Shown: positions 1 through 8,437 of the stretch, one piece after another | Position numbering within the stretch: the stretch's first letter is position 1 | How the letters are laid out: each line of letters opens with the position of its first letter | Assembly: GCF_018437225.1 (NCBI RefSeq) | Contig: NZ_JAAMFI010000003.1 | Coordinates: 1-64,000 of the forward strand | Reading direction: 5' to 3' | Source of the DNA: Fructobacillus papyriferae | Lineage (GTDB): Bacteria > Bacillota > Bacilli > Lactobacillales > Lactobacillaceae | Length of the DNA: 64,000 nucleotides | Translations under genes and position numbers: made by a program | The notes under the pieces: generated by a model | The model's database searches: none | What the model was told of the DNA's origin: nothing | The model's input: the letters and a program-made list of their open reading frames with translations, nothing else

Positions 1-59
1 TTGGTTAGAGCGCTGTGTTGATAACGCAGAGGTCCCTGGTTCGAATCCAGGATGGCCCA
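1..59 (+). tRNA. tRNA-Ile (anticodon GAT), 5' end cut by the window edge
   Basis: The visible part begins in the D-loop. The anticodon arm is CTGTG-TTGATAA-CGCAG, which puts GAT at the anticodon positions, so it reads Ile ATC/ATT. The T-arm is CCTGG-TTCGAAT-CCAGG, followed by the 3' acceptor strand ATGGCCC and discriminator A at 59. The CCA end is not encoded. A terminator follows within 10 bases, so this is the last gene of its transcript. Confidence 0.93.
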
Positions 60-64
60 CTATC

Positions 65-89
65 AAGTCGACTTCGGTCGGCTTTTTTT
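65..89 (+). terminator. intrinsic terminator after tRNA-Ile
   Basis: A short stem AAGTCGAC / GTCGGCTT with a TTCG tetraloop runs into seven T residues. It ends the tRNA transcript. The end of its T-run forms part of the -35 element of the next gene. Confidence 0.85.
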
Positions 90-121
90 GTGCTTTCTTT
101 TGGACGTTGTATACTATTGGT
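88..121 (+). promoter_or_regulatory. promoter of a leaderless gene
   Basis: TTGTGC (88-93), a 16-base spacer and TATACT (110-115) form a plausible sigma-A promoter. Only six bases separate the -10 box from the ATG at 122, which places the predicted transcription start at or next to the start codon. No ribosome binding site exists upstream. Confidence 0.6.
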
Positions 122-1333
122 ATGAGTAAAGATTACGACAAAAACCTAGAAGCTTTTGACCGTTCCGATTTATCTTTTGAACAAGAAACAGTCATTAATC
201 ACCTAAAAGAATATATTAATGCTTCCTTAAAAGGGGATCAGCACCATGTCGCCATTATTGAAGGAGCTGCAGGAACCGGTAAATCCGTTATCTTAACAAA
301 ACTTTTTAAAGAGATTCGAGACGGTAAGGCTGATCCTAAAAGTCCATACTACGGTTTAAAAACAGCCTTTACGGTCAACCATCCTGAGTTATTAAAGGTC
401 TATCAGGACATGGGAGCCAAATACAGCAATATTTATAAGAAGGACTACCAACGTCCGACCTCAATCATTAATTCCCTTGATAAAAAGATGGAAGAATTGG
501 ATGTTCTTTTCATTGACGAAGGCCATTTACTGCTGACAAAGCCAGAACCTTATATTAAGTTCAAGCAAAACAATCAGTTGGCGGAGTTGATTCGTCTTTC
601 CAAAATCGTTGTGGTTGTCTTTGACTTTGCCCAGGTCATTCAGAGTAAGATGTTCTGGGATCAGAAGTTATTGGATTCCGTTGTGAAGAATGTTGCCCAT
701 CAAACATTCCACCTGGATTTTCAATACCGAATGCAGGCATCACCACAGGTTAAGAACTGGATTGATCATTTTGCAAAGGGAATCCTTCGTCTGCTACCCC
801 CTCGGTCAGAACGAAATGGTTATGACCTTGAGATTTTCAGTCGGGCTGCTGACCTCTTTGAAAAATTAAAGCAGGTTGATAAAAAGATGGGTATGGCCCG
901 TGTGGTATCGACGACCGGCTTCCACCATGATGAAGACGGCAAGCACCATGTGGTCATGGATGACTTTGATCAGCCATGGGATGAATATGATCCGCAGGAA
1001 TTGACCTGGGCAAAACGGCCGGAGTCGATTAATGAAGTAGGGTCGATTTACACGGTCCAGGGATTTGACTTGAATTTGGTTGGACTGCTATTAAGCCCGG
1101 CCTACGAGTATGATGAAAAACATGACCGCATCTGGGTCAACCCCGATAAAGTCATTCACCGGGAAATTTATAAAAAGTCACCTCATTTAACAGATCCAAA
1201 AGCTATTGCAAAAGCGAAGCAGGACTTCATGTTGAATGCCTTGAACATTCTAGCAAAGCGTGGGCACTACGGCCTTTATATTGCAGCAGCGGATCCGGCT
1301 TTGAGTAAGCGATTGCAAGAATTAGCCAAATGA
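122..1333 (+). CDS. DUF2075-family P-loop NTPase (Schlafen/helicase-like)
   Basis: About 403 residues. A Walker A motif (EGAAGTGKSVIL) lies near residue 45 and a Walker B (LDVLFIDEGH) near residue 135. A late conserved stretch (SIYTVQGFDLNLVGLL) resembles the superfamily 1 helicase-like motif V/VI region that typifies DUF2075 proteins. The family is predicted to couple ATP hydrolysis to nucleic-acid work; the substrate is not known. I chose ATG 122 over the TTG at 107 because the TTG lies upstream of and across the -10 box TATACT. The gene stands alone between the tRNA terminator and a bidirectional terminator shared with the HAD gene. No nuclease domain or restriction partner is visible nearby. 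Confidence 0.8.
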   Translation: MSKDYDKNLEAFDRSDLSFEQETVINHLKEYINASLKGDQHHVAIIEGAAGTGKSVILTKLFKEIRDGKADPKSPYYGLKTAFTVNHPELLKVYQDMGAKYSNIYKKDYQRPTSIINSLDKKMEELDVLFIDEGHLLLTKPEPYIKFKQNNQLAELIRLSKIVVVVFDFAQVIQSKMFWDQKLLDSVVKNVAHQTFHLDFQYRMQASPQVKNWIDHFAKGILRLLPPRSERNGYDLEIFSRAADLFEKLKQVDKKMGMARVVSTTGFHHDEDGKHHVVMDDFDQPWDEYDPQELTWAKRPESINEVGSIYTVQGFDLNLVGLLLSPAYEYDEKHDRIWVNPDKVIHREIYKKSPHLTDPKAIAKAKQDFMLNALNILAKRGHYGLYIAAADPALSKRLQELAK

Positions 1334-1366
1334 AAAAAGCGATTAGTAGAAGCTAATCGCTTTTTT
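1333..1366. terminator. bidirectional terminator
   Basis: A perfect 14-base inverted repeat, AAAAAAGCGATTAG and its complement, with a six-base loop. A-run and T-run flank both sides, so it can end the DUF2075 transcript and the convergent HAD transcript. Confidence 0.9.
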
Positions 1367-2150
1367 ATTCTTCAATGAGCCACTCGTCGAAGTTTTCAAT
1401 TTCATGAGTCGGCTGGATTGCTTGTTTAGCAACTTGCTCTTGTTTTGAAACGCCCGTGTAGACCAAAAGGGTGGACAGTCCGTTTTTTATACCAGCTAGG
1501 ATATCGGTTTGATAATTATCGCCAACCATAATAGGGTTTTTAGGGTTTTTCAAACGCTTCAAGGCACCTTCCATGATCGGTGCTTCCGGTTTTGCGATAA
1601 TGGTTGCCTTTTTTCCAGAGGCCGTTTCAATGGCGACCACTAGCGAACCAGCTCCAGGTAACAGGCCCTTTTCAGAAGGCAGGTTGGTATCAGCGTTTGT
1701 GGCAATGAATTTGGCGCCAGCATGAATGGCAAAGGTGGCGTCCATCAACTTTTGGTAGTTAAAGTCCCGGTCGAGGCCCATAACCACATAATTGGCTTCA
1801 TTTGCTGGTACAAGCGCGAATTCTTGGCGGTTAAACGCTTCTTTTAACCCAGCTTCACCAATTAGATAAACTTTTTTGGGGGTCGATTCAACGGATGGAT
1901 CGGCCGCCACATAATCAGCAGTCGCCATAGCTGATGTGTAGACTTGTTCTGGTGTTGTCTGGATGTCGTGAATGGTTGTTAAATCATTAGCGAAAGCTTC
2001 TGCGGTCTTCGTGGAGTTATTCGTGACAAAGAGGTATGGTGTTTTTGATTGTTTCAATCGGTCAATGAAGCGCTTAGCTTCAGGAATTCGATTTTTACCG
2101 TGGTAAATCGTCCCATCTAAATCAATTAAGTAAGCGTCGTATTTTGCCAT
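1365..2150 (-). CDS. NagD/TIGR01457-type HAD-IIA sugar phosphatase
   Basis: 261 residues, full length for the family. The N-terminal motif DLDGTIYHG (residues 11-19) holds the nucleophile aspartate; VTNNST is motif II; a C2-type cap lies in the middle; and PIMVGDNYQTDI is motif IV. These proteins dephosphorylate small phosphorylated metabolites in the cytosol, and the real substrate here is not known. The ATG at 2150 is preceded by AAGGAG at good spacing. It is monocistronic, divergent from ltaS and convergent with the DUF2075 gene. Confidence 0.88.
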   Translation of the reverse strand: MAKYDAYLIDLDGTIYHGKNRIPEAKRFIDRLKQSKTPYLFVTNNSTKTAEAFANDLTTIHDIQTTPEQVYTSAMATADYVAADPSVESTPKKVYLIGEAGLKEAFNRQEFALVPANEANYVVMGLDRDFNYQKLMDATFAIHAGAKFIATNADTNLPSEKGLLPGAGSLVVAIETASGKKATIIAKPEAPIMEGALKRLKNPKNPIMVGDNYQTDILAGIKNGLSTLLVYTGVSKQEQVAKQAIQPTHEIENFDEWLIEE

Positions 2151-2254
2151 GTCTGTTCTCCTTTAGCGTCTGCTAAAAAACATTGTCCCCTATTTTTCGA
2201 ATGCTTTCAAGTCAGGTCAATAATGATCCCTTTTTTATGAAAGTTCCGCGCTTA

Positions 2255-2274
2255 AAAGGTATAATAAAACTACT
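2255..2274 (+). promoter_or_regulatory. promoter of ltaS with a near-zero 5' UTR
   Basis: A consensus TATAAT lies at 2260-2265, nine bases before the ATG at 2275. No Shine-Dalgarno sequence can fit, so the mRNA is predicted to be leaderless or to have a leader of about three bases. The -35 is not clear. Confidence 0.55.
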
Positions 2275-4446
2275 ATGGAATGGCAATTCTCACAATTAAA
2301 ACAAGTCAAGAAATGGCTCTTCTGGGCGTTTGAACAGGCGCAAAACCGAATGGGTTTTTATTTTTGGATGGTCTTTTTACTTTGGGCCAAAACGATTTTC
2401 GCTTATGGCATTGATTTTCATTGGATGCATGCGGCCAACCCTTTTCAGTTCTTTTTAGTACTGATAAACCCGCTCGGCTTTACTATCCTTGTGATGGCGT
2501 TGCCGCTTTTTGTTAAGCGTCGTCGCGTTTTTTACACCATGATGTTAACTTTAAATGGTCTGCTAACGACTTTTTTGTACTTAAACGTGGTGTATTTTCG
2601 TGAGTTTACCGATTTCATGTCGGTCAACACGATTTTAACTTATTCCTCCGTTAATCAAGGAACCAAAGCGGCAGATGCCGTTCCAATGCACTATAGCGAT
2701 TTGTTATTTTGGCTGGACATTGTGGTCATTCTCTTTTTGCTTTTCCGCAAAAAATTGAAGACAAATGGTCAGTTGGTCAAAAAGAGTCGGTCTGCTTTGT
2801 TGATGGCACTTGGTTTGACTACGATTATGGGAAATTTGGTTCTGGCTGATATCGATCGTCCGCAACTACTAACTCGCCAATTTGATCGTGAGTATTTGGT
2901 TAAATACCTTGGCATCGGCCCTTTTATCGGTTTGGACGCCTACAATACCTTTACCACCTCGCAAGTTCGTAAGTCGGCAAAACCAGAAGAACTAAAAACG
3001 GTTCAAAAATATGTGAAAGAACATTATGCTGGTATGAATCCAACCTATGCGGGGAAGGCGAAGGGCAAAAACGTCATCGTGATTCATCTGGAATCCTTCC
3101 AGCAGTTTTCGATTGACCGAAAGGTTAACGGTCAGGAAGTGACCCCGTTTTTGAATTCGCTTTACCATAGCCAAGATTCGCTTTCTTTTGATAACTTCTT
3201 CCATGAAGTTGGTCAGGGGAAAACCTCAGATGCTGAAAACATGTTGGAAACCTCGACATTCGGTCTGCCACAGGGGTCGCTTTTCGCCAAATTAGGAAAT
3301 GACCAGACCTTCCAGGCCATGCCAGCGATCTTGAATCAACGGGCGGGTTATTCTTCTGCTGTTTTCCATGGTAATAACGGAACCTTCTGGAACCGCACAA
3401 ATGTTTATAAGAACATGGGTTATCAGAACTGGATTTCTGGTAACTACTTTGATGTTTCTGGTAAACGAGAGACGGCATGGGGATTGAAGGATAAGTTGCT
3501 CTTCAAAGATTCTGTCCCTTATTTGGAGCAGCTACAACAGCCGTTTTATGCCAAGTACTTAACGGTAACCAACCACACCCCATACGAACTGGACAAAGAA
3601 GATCAAGATCCAAACTTCCAAACCAGCAATTCGGGTTCCAAATACATCGATAATTATTTTATAACTAATCACTATCTGGACCAGTCGATCCAAGAATTCT
3701 TCAATTACTTGAAGCAATCGGGGCTCTACGACAACACAATGGTTGTCTTGTATGGTGATCATTATGGGATTAATAATTCTGAAAACCGGCAGTTGGCGCC
3801 ATTGCTTGGTAAAGATCCCAACCAGTGGACGGAATTGGATAGCGAAAATATGCAGCGAACCCCTTTGATTATTCATGTGCCTGGATTGAAGAATGGGGGC
3901 ATCAACCACACTTATGGCGGTGAGATTGATGTGGCACCGACGATTGAACATCTGCTTGGTATTTCAACTAAGCGCTATATTCAGTTAGGACAAGACCTCC
4001 TATCTAATAATCGCTCGCAGCTGGTCGTGATGCGTAATAAAGATTGGATAACACCAGAGTATGCTTCCATCTCTGGGACAATTTGGAATTGTCGAACCAA
4101 TACGCCAATCGAGAATCCGACCGAAGAGCAAGAAAACCTCTTTAAGAAACTACAAGCAGAGGCAACGGAAAAGCTTTCGGTATCTGATTCGCTAAACCAA
4201 AAGAATTTGTTGCGTTTCTACGAACCAAAGGGATTCAAAAAAATCGAATCGAGTGATTATGATTATTCGAAAAAGAGTACACTTAGCCGATTAAAGAAGG
4301 CTTCTGCTAAAACTAACTCGACTTCTTTGATCAGCCAAAGTGGCGGTCAAAGCACGGCGGCACTTTATCAAAGCGACGCCGTTGAAGAGAGCCAAAATAG
4401 TTCGACGACAGCGACCCAATCGCAGACGGGAACCAATAAAAAATAA
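2275..4446 (+). CDS. ltaS: lipoteichoic acid synthase (LtaS-type sulfatase-fold membrane enzyme)
   Basis: 723 residues. Five hydrophobic segments fill roughly the first 190 residues. They are followed by an extracellular sulfatase-fold domain with HLESFQQF, the catalytic-threonine motif GQGKTSDAE (Thr near residue 317), the WNRTNVYKNMGY segment and the metal-binding motif VVLYGDHYG. The family polymerises glycerol phosphate from phosphatidylglycerol onto a glycolipid anchor. The C-terminal 70 or so residues are an unusual Ser/Thr/Gln-rich tail not needed for the enzyme fold. ATG 2275 has no ribosome binding site and follows directly on a -10 box, so translation is probably leaderless. Confidence 0.93.
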   Translation: MEWQFSQLKQVKKWLFWAFEQAQNRMGFYFWMVFLLWAKTIFAYGIDFHWMHAANPFQFFLVLINPLGFTILVMALPLFVKRRRVFYTMMLTLNGLLTTFLYLNVVYFREFTDFMSVNTILTYSSVNQGTKAADAVPMHYSDLLFWLDIVVILFLLFRKKLKTNGQLVKKSRSALLMALGLTTIMGNLVLADIDRPQLLTRQFDREYLVKYLGIGPFIGLDAYNTFTTSQVRKSAKPEELKTVQKYVKEHYAGMNPTYAGKAKGKNVIVIHLESFQQFSIDRKVNGQEVTPFLNSLYHSQDSLSFDNFFHEVGQGKTSDAENMLETSTFGLPQGSLFAKLGNDQTFQAMPAILNQRAGYSSAVFHGNNGTFWNRTNVYKNMGYQNWISGNYFDVSGKRETAWGLKDKLLFKDSVPYLEQLQQPFYAKYLTVTNHTPYELDKEDQDPNFQTSNSGSKYIDNYFITNHYLDQSIQEFFNYLKQSGLYDNTMVVLYGDHYGINNSENRQLAPLLGKDPNQWTELDSENMQRTPLIIHVPGLKNGGINHTYGGEIDVAPTIEHLLGISTKRYIQLGQDLLSNNRSQLVVMRNKDWITPEYASISGTIWNCRTNTPIENPTEEQENLFKKLQAEATEKLSVSDSLNQKNLLRFYEPKGFKKIESSDYDYSKKSTLSRLKKASAKTNSTSLISQSGGQSTAALYQSDAVEESQNSSTTATQSQTGTNKK

Positions 4447-4451
4447 GGATG

Positions 4452-4481
4452 AAGAAAAGCAGGAGGCCTCCTGCTTTTTCT
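4452..4481 (+). terminator. terminator after ltaS, containing an SD-like stem
   Basis: AGCAGGAGG / CCTCCTGCT is a perfect 9+9 palindrome followed by a T-rich tract. The left arm contains AGGAGG (4461-4466), which is also a perfect Shine-Dalgarno sequence, just upstream of the next gene. Confidence 0.85.
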
Positions 4482-4488
4482 TTTAAAA

Positions 4489-5388
4489 ATGACAAAACAA
4501 TACGAAAAGACAATTTTAATCCAAGAAAATCAAGCAGGGCAACGTGTAAAGGCGTATTTGACGAATTCTTTTGTGCCCAAACAGTTGCGTGGGAAACTTC
4601 GTCAACAATGGGGGATTACCGTCAACCAGCAACGAGTTTCTACGGCTTATCAGCTTCGAAAAGGTGATCTGCTGACACTGACCGTCGCTTTAGACGAAAA
4701 GGCCTTACAGGGCCCGTATGCCCCAAATCCAAAACAATCGATTCACGTGGTCTTTGAAGATGACGATTTTTTAGTTGTCAGCAAAGAAGCCGGGATGAAA
4801 ATGCATCCGCACTCTAAAACGGAAGAGGATACGTTGTTAAATTTTGTTCAGGCTTATTTGGATAAAACGGGGGCTGTTTCTGCTGGCCAGGCTGCTAGTG
4901 CGCAGATGATTCATCGGTTGGATCGGGCCACATCCGGCCTGGTTTTAATTGGGAAAAATCCCATCATCGTGCCTATCTTAAACCGGGAAATTAAAGAAAA
5001 GGTGGCGAAGAAGATTTACCTGGCACGAGTTTCGGGGATAATGAGCAAAAAGTCGGGCGTTTTTGCACAGGCCATGGGGCCATCGAAAAAAGAACCGCGC
5101 AAAAGGCAACTGCTATCACTTGCAGAAGGTGGCCAGTCAGCGCTAACCTACTATCGGGTATTGGAAGAAAGTGAATCGGACCAGAGTAGTTTGGTCGAAT
5201 TGGCGTTAGCAACCGGGCGCATGCATCAGCTGCGGGTGCATTTGGCAGCTAATGGGCATCCGATTATTGGCGATGATCTCTATTTCGGTCGACCGGCAGT
5301 GCGGTTGTATTTACAAGCAACAGCGTTAAGTTTGCTGATGCCCTGGACAATGGAAGCACGAACTTTTCGAATACCAAAAGAATGGTAA
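4489..5388 (+). CDS. RluA/RluD-family pseudouridine synthase
   Basis: 299 residues with the family signature HRLDRATSG near residue 143, whose aspartate is the catalytic residue, and the C-terminal LATGRMHQLRVHLAANGHPIIGD motif. These enzymes isomerise uridine to pseudouridine in rRNA or tRNA; the target base cannot be told from sequence. The start is odd: ATG 4489 directly follows the T-tract of the ltaS terminator and has no ribosome binding site at normal distance. A CTG at 4471 is in frame and lies four bases after AGGAGG, so a non-canonical start is possible but unproven. It ends at a strong terminator. Confidence 0.88.
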   Translation: MTKQYEKTILIQENQAGQRVKAYLTNSFVPKQLRGKLRQQWGITVNQQRVSTAYQLRKGDLLTLTVALDEKALQGPYAPNPKQSIHVVFEDDDFLVVSKEAGMKMHPHSKTEEDTLLNFVQAYLDKTGAVSAGQAASAQMIHRLDRATSGLVLIGKNPIIVPILNREIKEKVAKKIYLARVSGIMSKKSGVFAQAMGPSKKEPRKRQLLSLAEGGQSALTYYRVLEESESDQSSLVELALATGRMHQLRVHLAANGHPIIGDDLYFGRPAVRLYLQATALSLLMPWTMEARTFRIPKEW

Positions 5389-5390
5389 TC

Positions 5391-5424
5391 AAAAAAGACC
5401 GTCCATAGAATGGACGGTCTTTTT
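5391..5424. terminator. bidirectional terminator
   Basis: AAAAAGACCGTCCAT / ATGGACGGTCTTTTT with a three-base loop, symmetric A and T runs. It separates the pseudouridine synthase from the convergent aquaporin. Confidence 0.9.
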
Positions 5425-5448
5425 GATGAGCCACGAAGAGAACTCGAG

Positions 5449-6168
5449 TTAAGCAGCTACTTCGTCATTTTTGGAAAAGTACTTAACAGCCAAGCCGGCA
5501 AGGGCAGCTGCCAAGATTTCAATGAGCAAGAAGTACCAAACGTGTGCTGAGCTTGTCAAGCCTGTCATGATGGCAGGGGCCAAGGCGCGTGCAGGGTTCA
5601 ACAAACCGCTTGTCAATGGGTAAGCAACAAAAGTAGAAACCATCATGGCCAAGGCGGCAAGAACAGGGGCTTGCTTTGGCATCTTCTTAAAGGCCAAGAT
5701 CGTAACAAAGACCAAGAAGAAGGTGAAGACGGCTTCGATTGTCAAAGCGATTGGCAATGATGTCGCACTTGCTGCAGGTTGCAGTGTTTCGTAGATCTTT
5801 TGTGCGCTGATTGTCGTCGTGCTACCAGTTGATGATGAAGACATCTGTGTGTTGATCACTGGAATTAATGCTGAAACGGACAAGAACAGCCCAATGATAG
5901 CACCGATGATCTGTGACAAAACGTAGAAACCAAAGACCTTCCACGTGATCTGCTTGTTCATCGCTGCAGCCAAAGAAACAGCTGGGTTGAAGTGACCACC
6001 ATCAGCAAATGGTCCGAAGACGAACATCATCAAAGCTAATGAGAGGGCCAAGACAGCGACTTGGTCGAACATTTGTCCGACCTGGAAAGTTGAAACATAC
6101 ACCAAGGCAACCGTTGAGAAGATCACCAAGAATGCCGTTCCGAATACTTCTGCAAAGTATTTGCGCAT
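5449..6168 (-). CDS. aquaporin / MIP-family channel
   Basis: 239 residues with six membrane segments and both pore motifs: HFNPAVS near residue 63 and LNPARAL near residue 188. The family passes water, glycerol or small neutral solutes. A Ser/Thr-rich insert (SSSSTGSTTT) sits in an extracellular loop. The start is ATG 6168, which has AAGGAG ten bases upstream; a longer reading frame to 6300 lacks a ribosome binding site. It lies 97 bases downstream of the copper ATPase on the same strand, with an inverted repeat in the gap, so it may have its own promoter. Confidence 0.92.
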   Translation of the reverse strand: MRKYFAEVFGTAFLVIFSTVALVYVSTFQVGQMFDQVAVLALSLALMMFVFGPFADGGHFNPAVSLAAAMNKQITWKVFGFYVLSQIIGAIIGLFLSVSALIPVINTQMSSSSTGSTTTISAQKIYETLQPAASATSLPIALTIEAVFTFFLVFVTILAFKKMPKQAPVLAALAMMVSTFVAYPLTSGLLNPARALAPAIMTGLTSSAHVWYFLLIEILAAALAGLAVKYFSKNDEVAA

Positions 6169-6193
6169 AAAAAAAGCTCCTTTATTTATATCT

Positions 6194-6212
6194 GTACAAT
6201 TCTTTATTGTAC
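6194..6212. promoter_or_regulatory. inverted repeat upstream of aquaporin
   Basis: GTACAAT-5-ATTGTAC is a perfect 7-base inverted repeat. On the minus strand its right arm gives TACAAT, a usable -10 box, so a protein bound here would cover the aquaporin promoter. It is not a CopY box (TACANNTGTA). Confidence 0.4.
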
Positions 6213-6265
6213 GCTTCTTAGAATAAAGGAACTTTAAAATTTTGGCTTTTAATAAAATTTTTACT

Positions 6266-8437
6266 TTATTTATGCAGTAACATGGCATTGCCGGCCACAA
6301 TCAAAGTTGAACAAGACATAACGATGGCCCCGATCAGTGGATTTAAGACAATTCCGGCAAAGGCGAAAACACCAGCCGCCGTTGGGATGGCCAAAATGTT
6401 ATAACCAGCCCCCCACCAAAGATTTTGTACCTCTTTCTCATTGGCGTTGTGAGCCAACTGAATGAGGTCAATAATCTTTGGTAATGACGTCGAGATCAAC
6501 ACGGCATCGGCCGAAGCCTGTGCCACGTCCGTTCCAGCGCCGATTGCAACCGACAGGTCTGCTTGGGCCAGCGCTGGGGCATCGTTAATACCGTCTCCGA
6601 TCATCATTGTCTGGCCCTTCTTTTGGTAGTCTTTCACCAGTTTTATTTTATCTTCTGGTGAGACCTGTGCTTTGACTTCCTGAATGCCTAGCTCGTCTGC
6701 CACTTTCTGTGCGGTTTCGGGTGCATCACCGGTCACCATAACTGGTGTAATGCCACGGTGGAGCAGTGCGTTCACGAAGTCTTTAGCAGAAGGTTTTAGT
6801 GAGTCACCAAGGGAAATGGCTGCCAAGACGCTTTTTTCTTCAACCAAATAGGAAACGGAACCGTCGGTTGCAAGCGCATTAAAATCAATTGCATGCTCTT
6901 CTAGATAACGGGAGTTGACCAGTTGGTAGTGGCGGTGGTCGATATCACCTTCGATACCAGCACCCTTGATCGTTTGGACGTTTTCAGCCTTTTTTTCAGG
7001 CAGTTTTAGTTCTTTTGCCTTTTCTACAATCGCCTTGGCCAATGGGTGTGATGATTGGCTTTCGAGGGCTGCCATGAACGCAAGGGCAGCGTTTTTTTCT
7101 AGCTGCTCAGTCTGTAATTCTTGGACTGCAAAGTGACCAGTAGTTAATGTTCCAGTCTTGTCCATCAGGGCGTAATCGAGATGTTTTGCCTGCAAAACGG
7201 CGCCGTGTTTTTTGATTAAAATTCCATCCTTAGCAGCGATGGCTTTGGTACGTTGGATAACCAGTGGAATGGCCAATCCTAAAGCGTGTGGACAGGCGAT
7301 AATCAACGTTGTCACAGCCGTATTGAATGCTTCTGCAGGACCTGAAATGAAAGTCCAGACGATCAGGGCGAAGACGGCGGCGCTTAATCCGACCCAAAAG
7401 AGCCACCCGGCCACTTTGTTAGCTAGTGATTCGGCTTTGGAAGAGGATTGTTCAGTCTGGTTTAAGGTATCTTTCAAGTGACCGATGAATGAATCGGCTC
7501 CAACGGCTTGAACCTTGACGATAAGGGTTCCGTTGTCGTTGATTGTGCCACCGATGACTTTGGCGTTCGCTGCTTTTTTGACTGGCTTTGATTCTCCAGT
7601 CATCAACGATTCGTCGACTTGTGAACTTCCTTCGAGGACAATACCGTCTGCTGGGAAGGACTCTCCGGCACGAACTTGGACGGTCATGTCTGGCTTCAAA
7701 GATGAAACGGGCTGGTCCGTGAAGGAATCGCCGTGCTTGACGTGCGCCGTTTCTGGGGTTAACTTAGCCAGTTCAGAAGTGGCATTGCCGGCTTTCATGG
7801 TGGCCTGCATTTCGATCAAGTGGCCCAGCAGCATAATAACAACGAGGCTCGCAAATTCGAAAAAGTAGTCCATTGCGTGACCGTTCAAGAAGGTATTGGC
7901 AATAAAGGAATAGATTGACACCCAGAAAGTAACGAGTAAGCCCATTGAAATCAGTGACATCATCGCTGGTTTTTTTGCCTTCAGTTCGGATTTAGCCCCG
8001 TCAAAGAAGGGTTTGGTACCGATCGCGTACATGGCGGAAGCCAAAATAACGGTGAGCCAGTTGGCAAAGGGAAAGTGTAGCGTAAAGGGCAAATCAATAC
8101 CCATGAACGGCGTGATAAAAAGGATTGGAATCAGTAGACCAAAAGACCACCAAAACCGCTTCTTCATGTCGCCATGGTTCATCATCATGTGCATGCCACC
8201 CATACCAGGCATGTCATGCCCCATGTTCATGTGATCCATGTGGCTCATGTCGTGTTGGTCATGCCCCATGTTCATGTGATCCATGTGGCTCATATCGTGT
8301 TGGTCATGCCCCATGTTCATGTGATCCATTTGGTTCATATCGTGTTGGCCATGCTTCATATTCATGTGACCATTGTCTGTCATCTGATCGGACATTTTTG
8401 ACTGATCACTTCGATGCTGTTTTTTATCTGCTGTCAT
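6266..8437 (-). CDS. copB: CopB-type copper-exporting P-type ATPase with His/Met repeat N-terminus
   Basis: 723 residues. The soluble N-terminus (about residues 20-95) is made of His/Met/Asp repeats. The P1B-type core follows, with the phosphatase loop motif TGES, the membrane metal motif CPH (residues 382-384), the phosphorylation motif DKTGT (Asp 426) and the hinge GDGINDAPAL. CPH rather than CPC marks the CopB branch, known for Cu(+)/Cu(2+) export, and no ferredoxin-like heavy-metal domain is present, as usual in that branch. ATG 8437 is preceded by AAGGAG. No copY, copZ or cop-box is seen nearby, so its metal regulation must come from elsewhere. Confidence 0.92.
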   Translation of the reverse strand: MTADKKQHRSDQSKMSDQMTDNGHMNMKHGQHDMNQMDHMNMGHDQHDMSHMDHMNMGHDQHDMSHMDHMNMGHDMPGMGGMHMMMNHGDMKKRFWWSFGLLIPILFITPFMGIDLPFTLHFPFANWLTVILASAMYAIGTKPFFDGAKSELKAKKPAMMSLISMGLLVTFWVSIYSFIANTFLNGHAMDYFFEFASLVVIMLLGHLIEMQATMKAGNATSELAKLTPETAHVKHGDSFTDQPVSSLKPDMTVQVRAGESFPADGIVLEGSSQVDESLMTGESKPVKKAANAKVIGGTINDNGTLIVKVQAVGADSFIGHLKDTLNQTEQSSSKAESLANKVAGWLFWVGLSAAVFALIVWTFISGPAEAFNTAVTTLIIACPHALGLAIPLVIQRTKAIAAKDGILIKKHGAVLQAKHLDYALMDKTGTLTTGHFAVQELQTEQLEKNAALAFMAALESQSSHPLAKAIVEKAKELKLPEKKAENVQTIKGAGIEGDIDHRHYQLVNSRYLEEHAIDFNALATDGSVSYLVEEKSVLAAISLGDSLKPSAKDFVNALLHRGITPVMVTGDAPETAQKVADELGIQEVKAQVSPEDKIKLVKDYQKKGQTMMIGDGINDAPALAQADLSVAIGAGTDVAQASADAVLISTSLPKIIDLIQLAHNANEKEVQNLWWGAGYNILAIPTAAGVFAFAGIVLNPLIGAIVMSCSTLIVAGNAMLLHK
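8213..8360. repeat. 45-bp tandem repeat coding for the His/Met tail of copB
   Basis: About three head-to-tail copies of a 45-base unit, each encoding the 15-residue block MDHMNMGHDQHDMSH with small changes in the outermost copies. The DNA copies are nearly identical, so the array is recent and could change length by slippage or recombination. Confidence 0.85.

Noticed and set aside
4449-4667. 72-codon plus-strand frame over the ltaS terminator
   Set aside because: It overlaps the terminator and the start of the pseudouridine synthase in another frame; product not protein-like beyond the first residues.
6169-6265. CopY-type cop box near the copper ATPase and aquaporin
   Set aside because: The inverted repeat GTACAAT-5-ATTGTAC has the wrong spacing for TACANNTGTA, and it lies downstream of copB, not before it.
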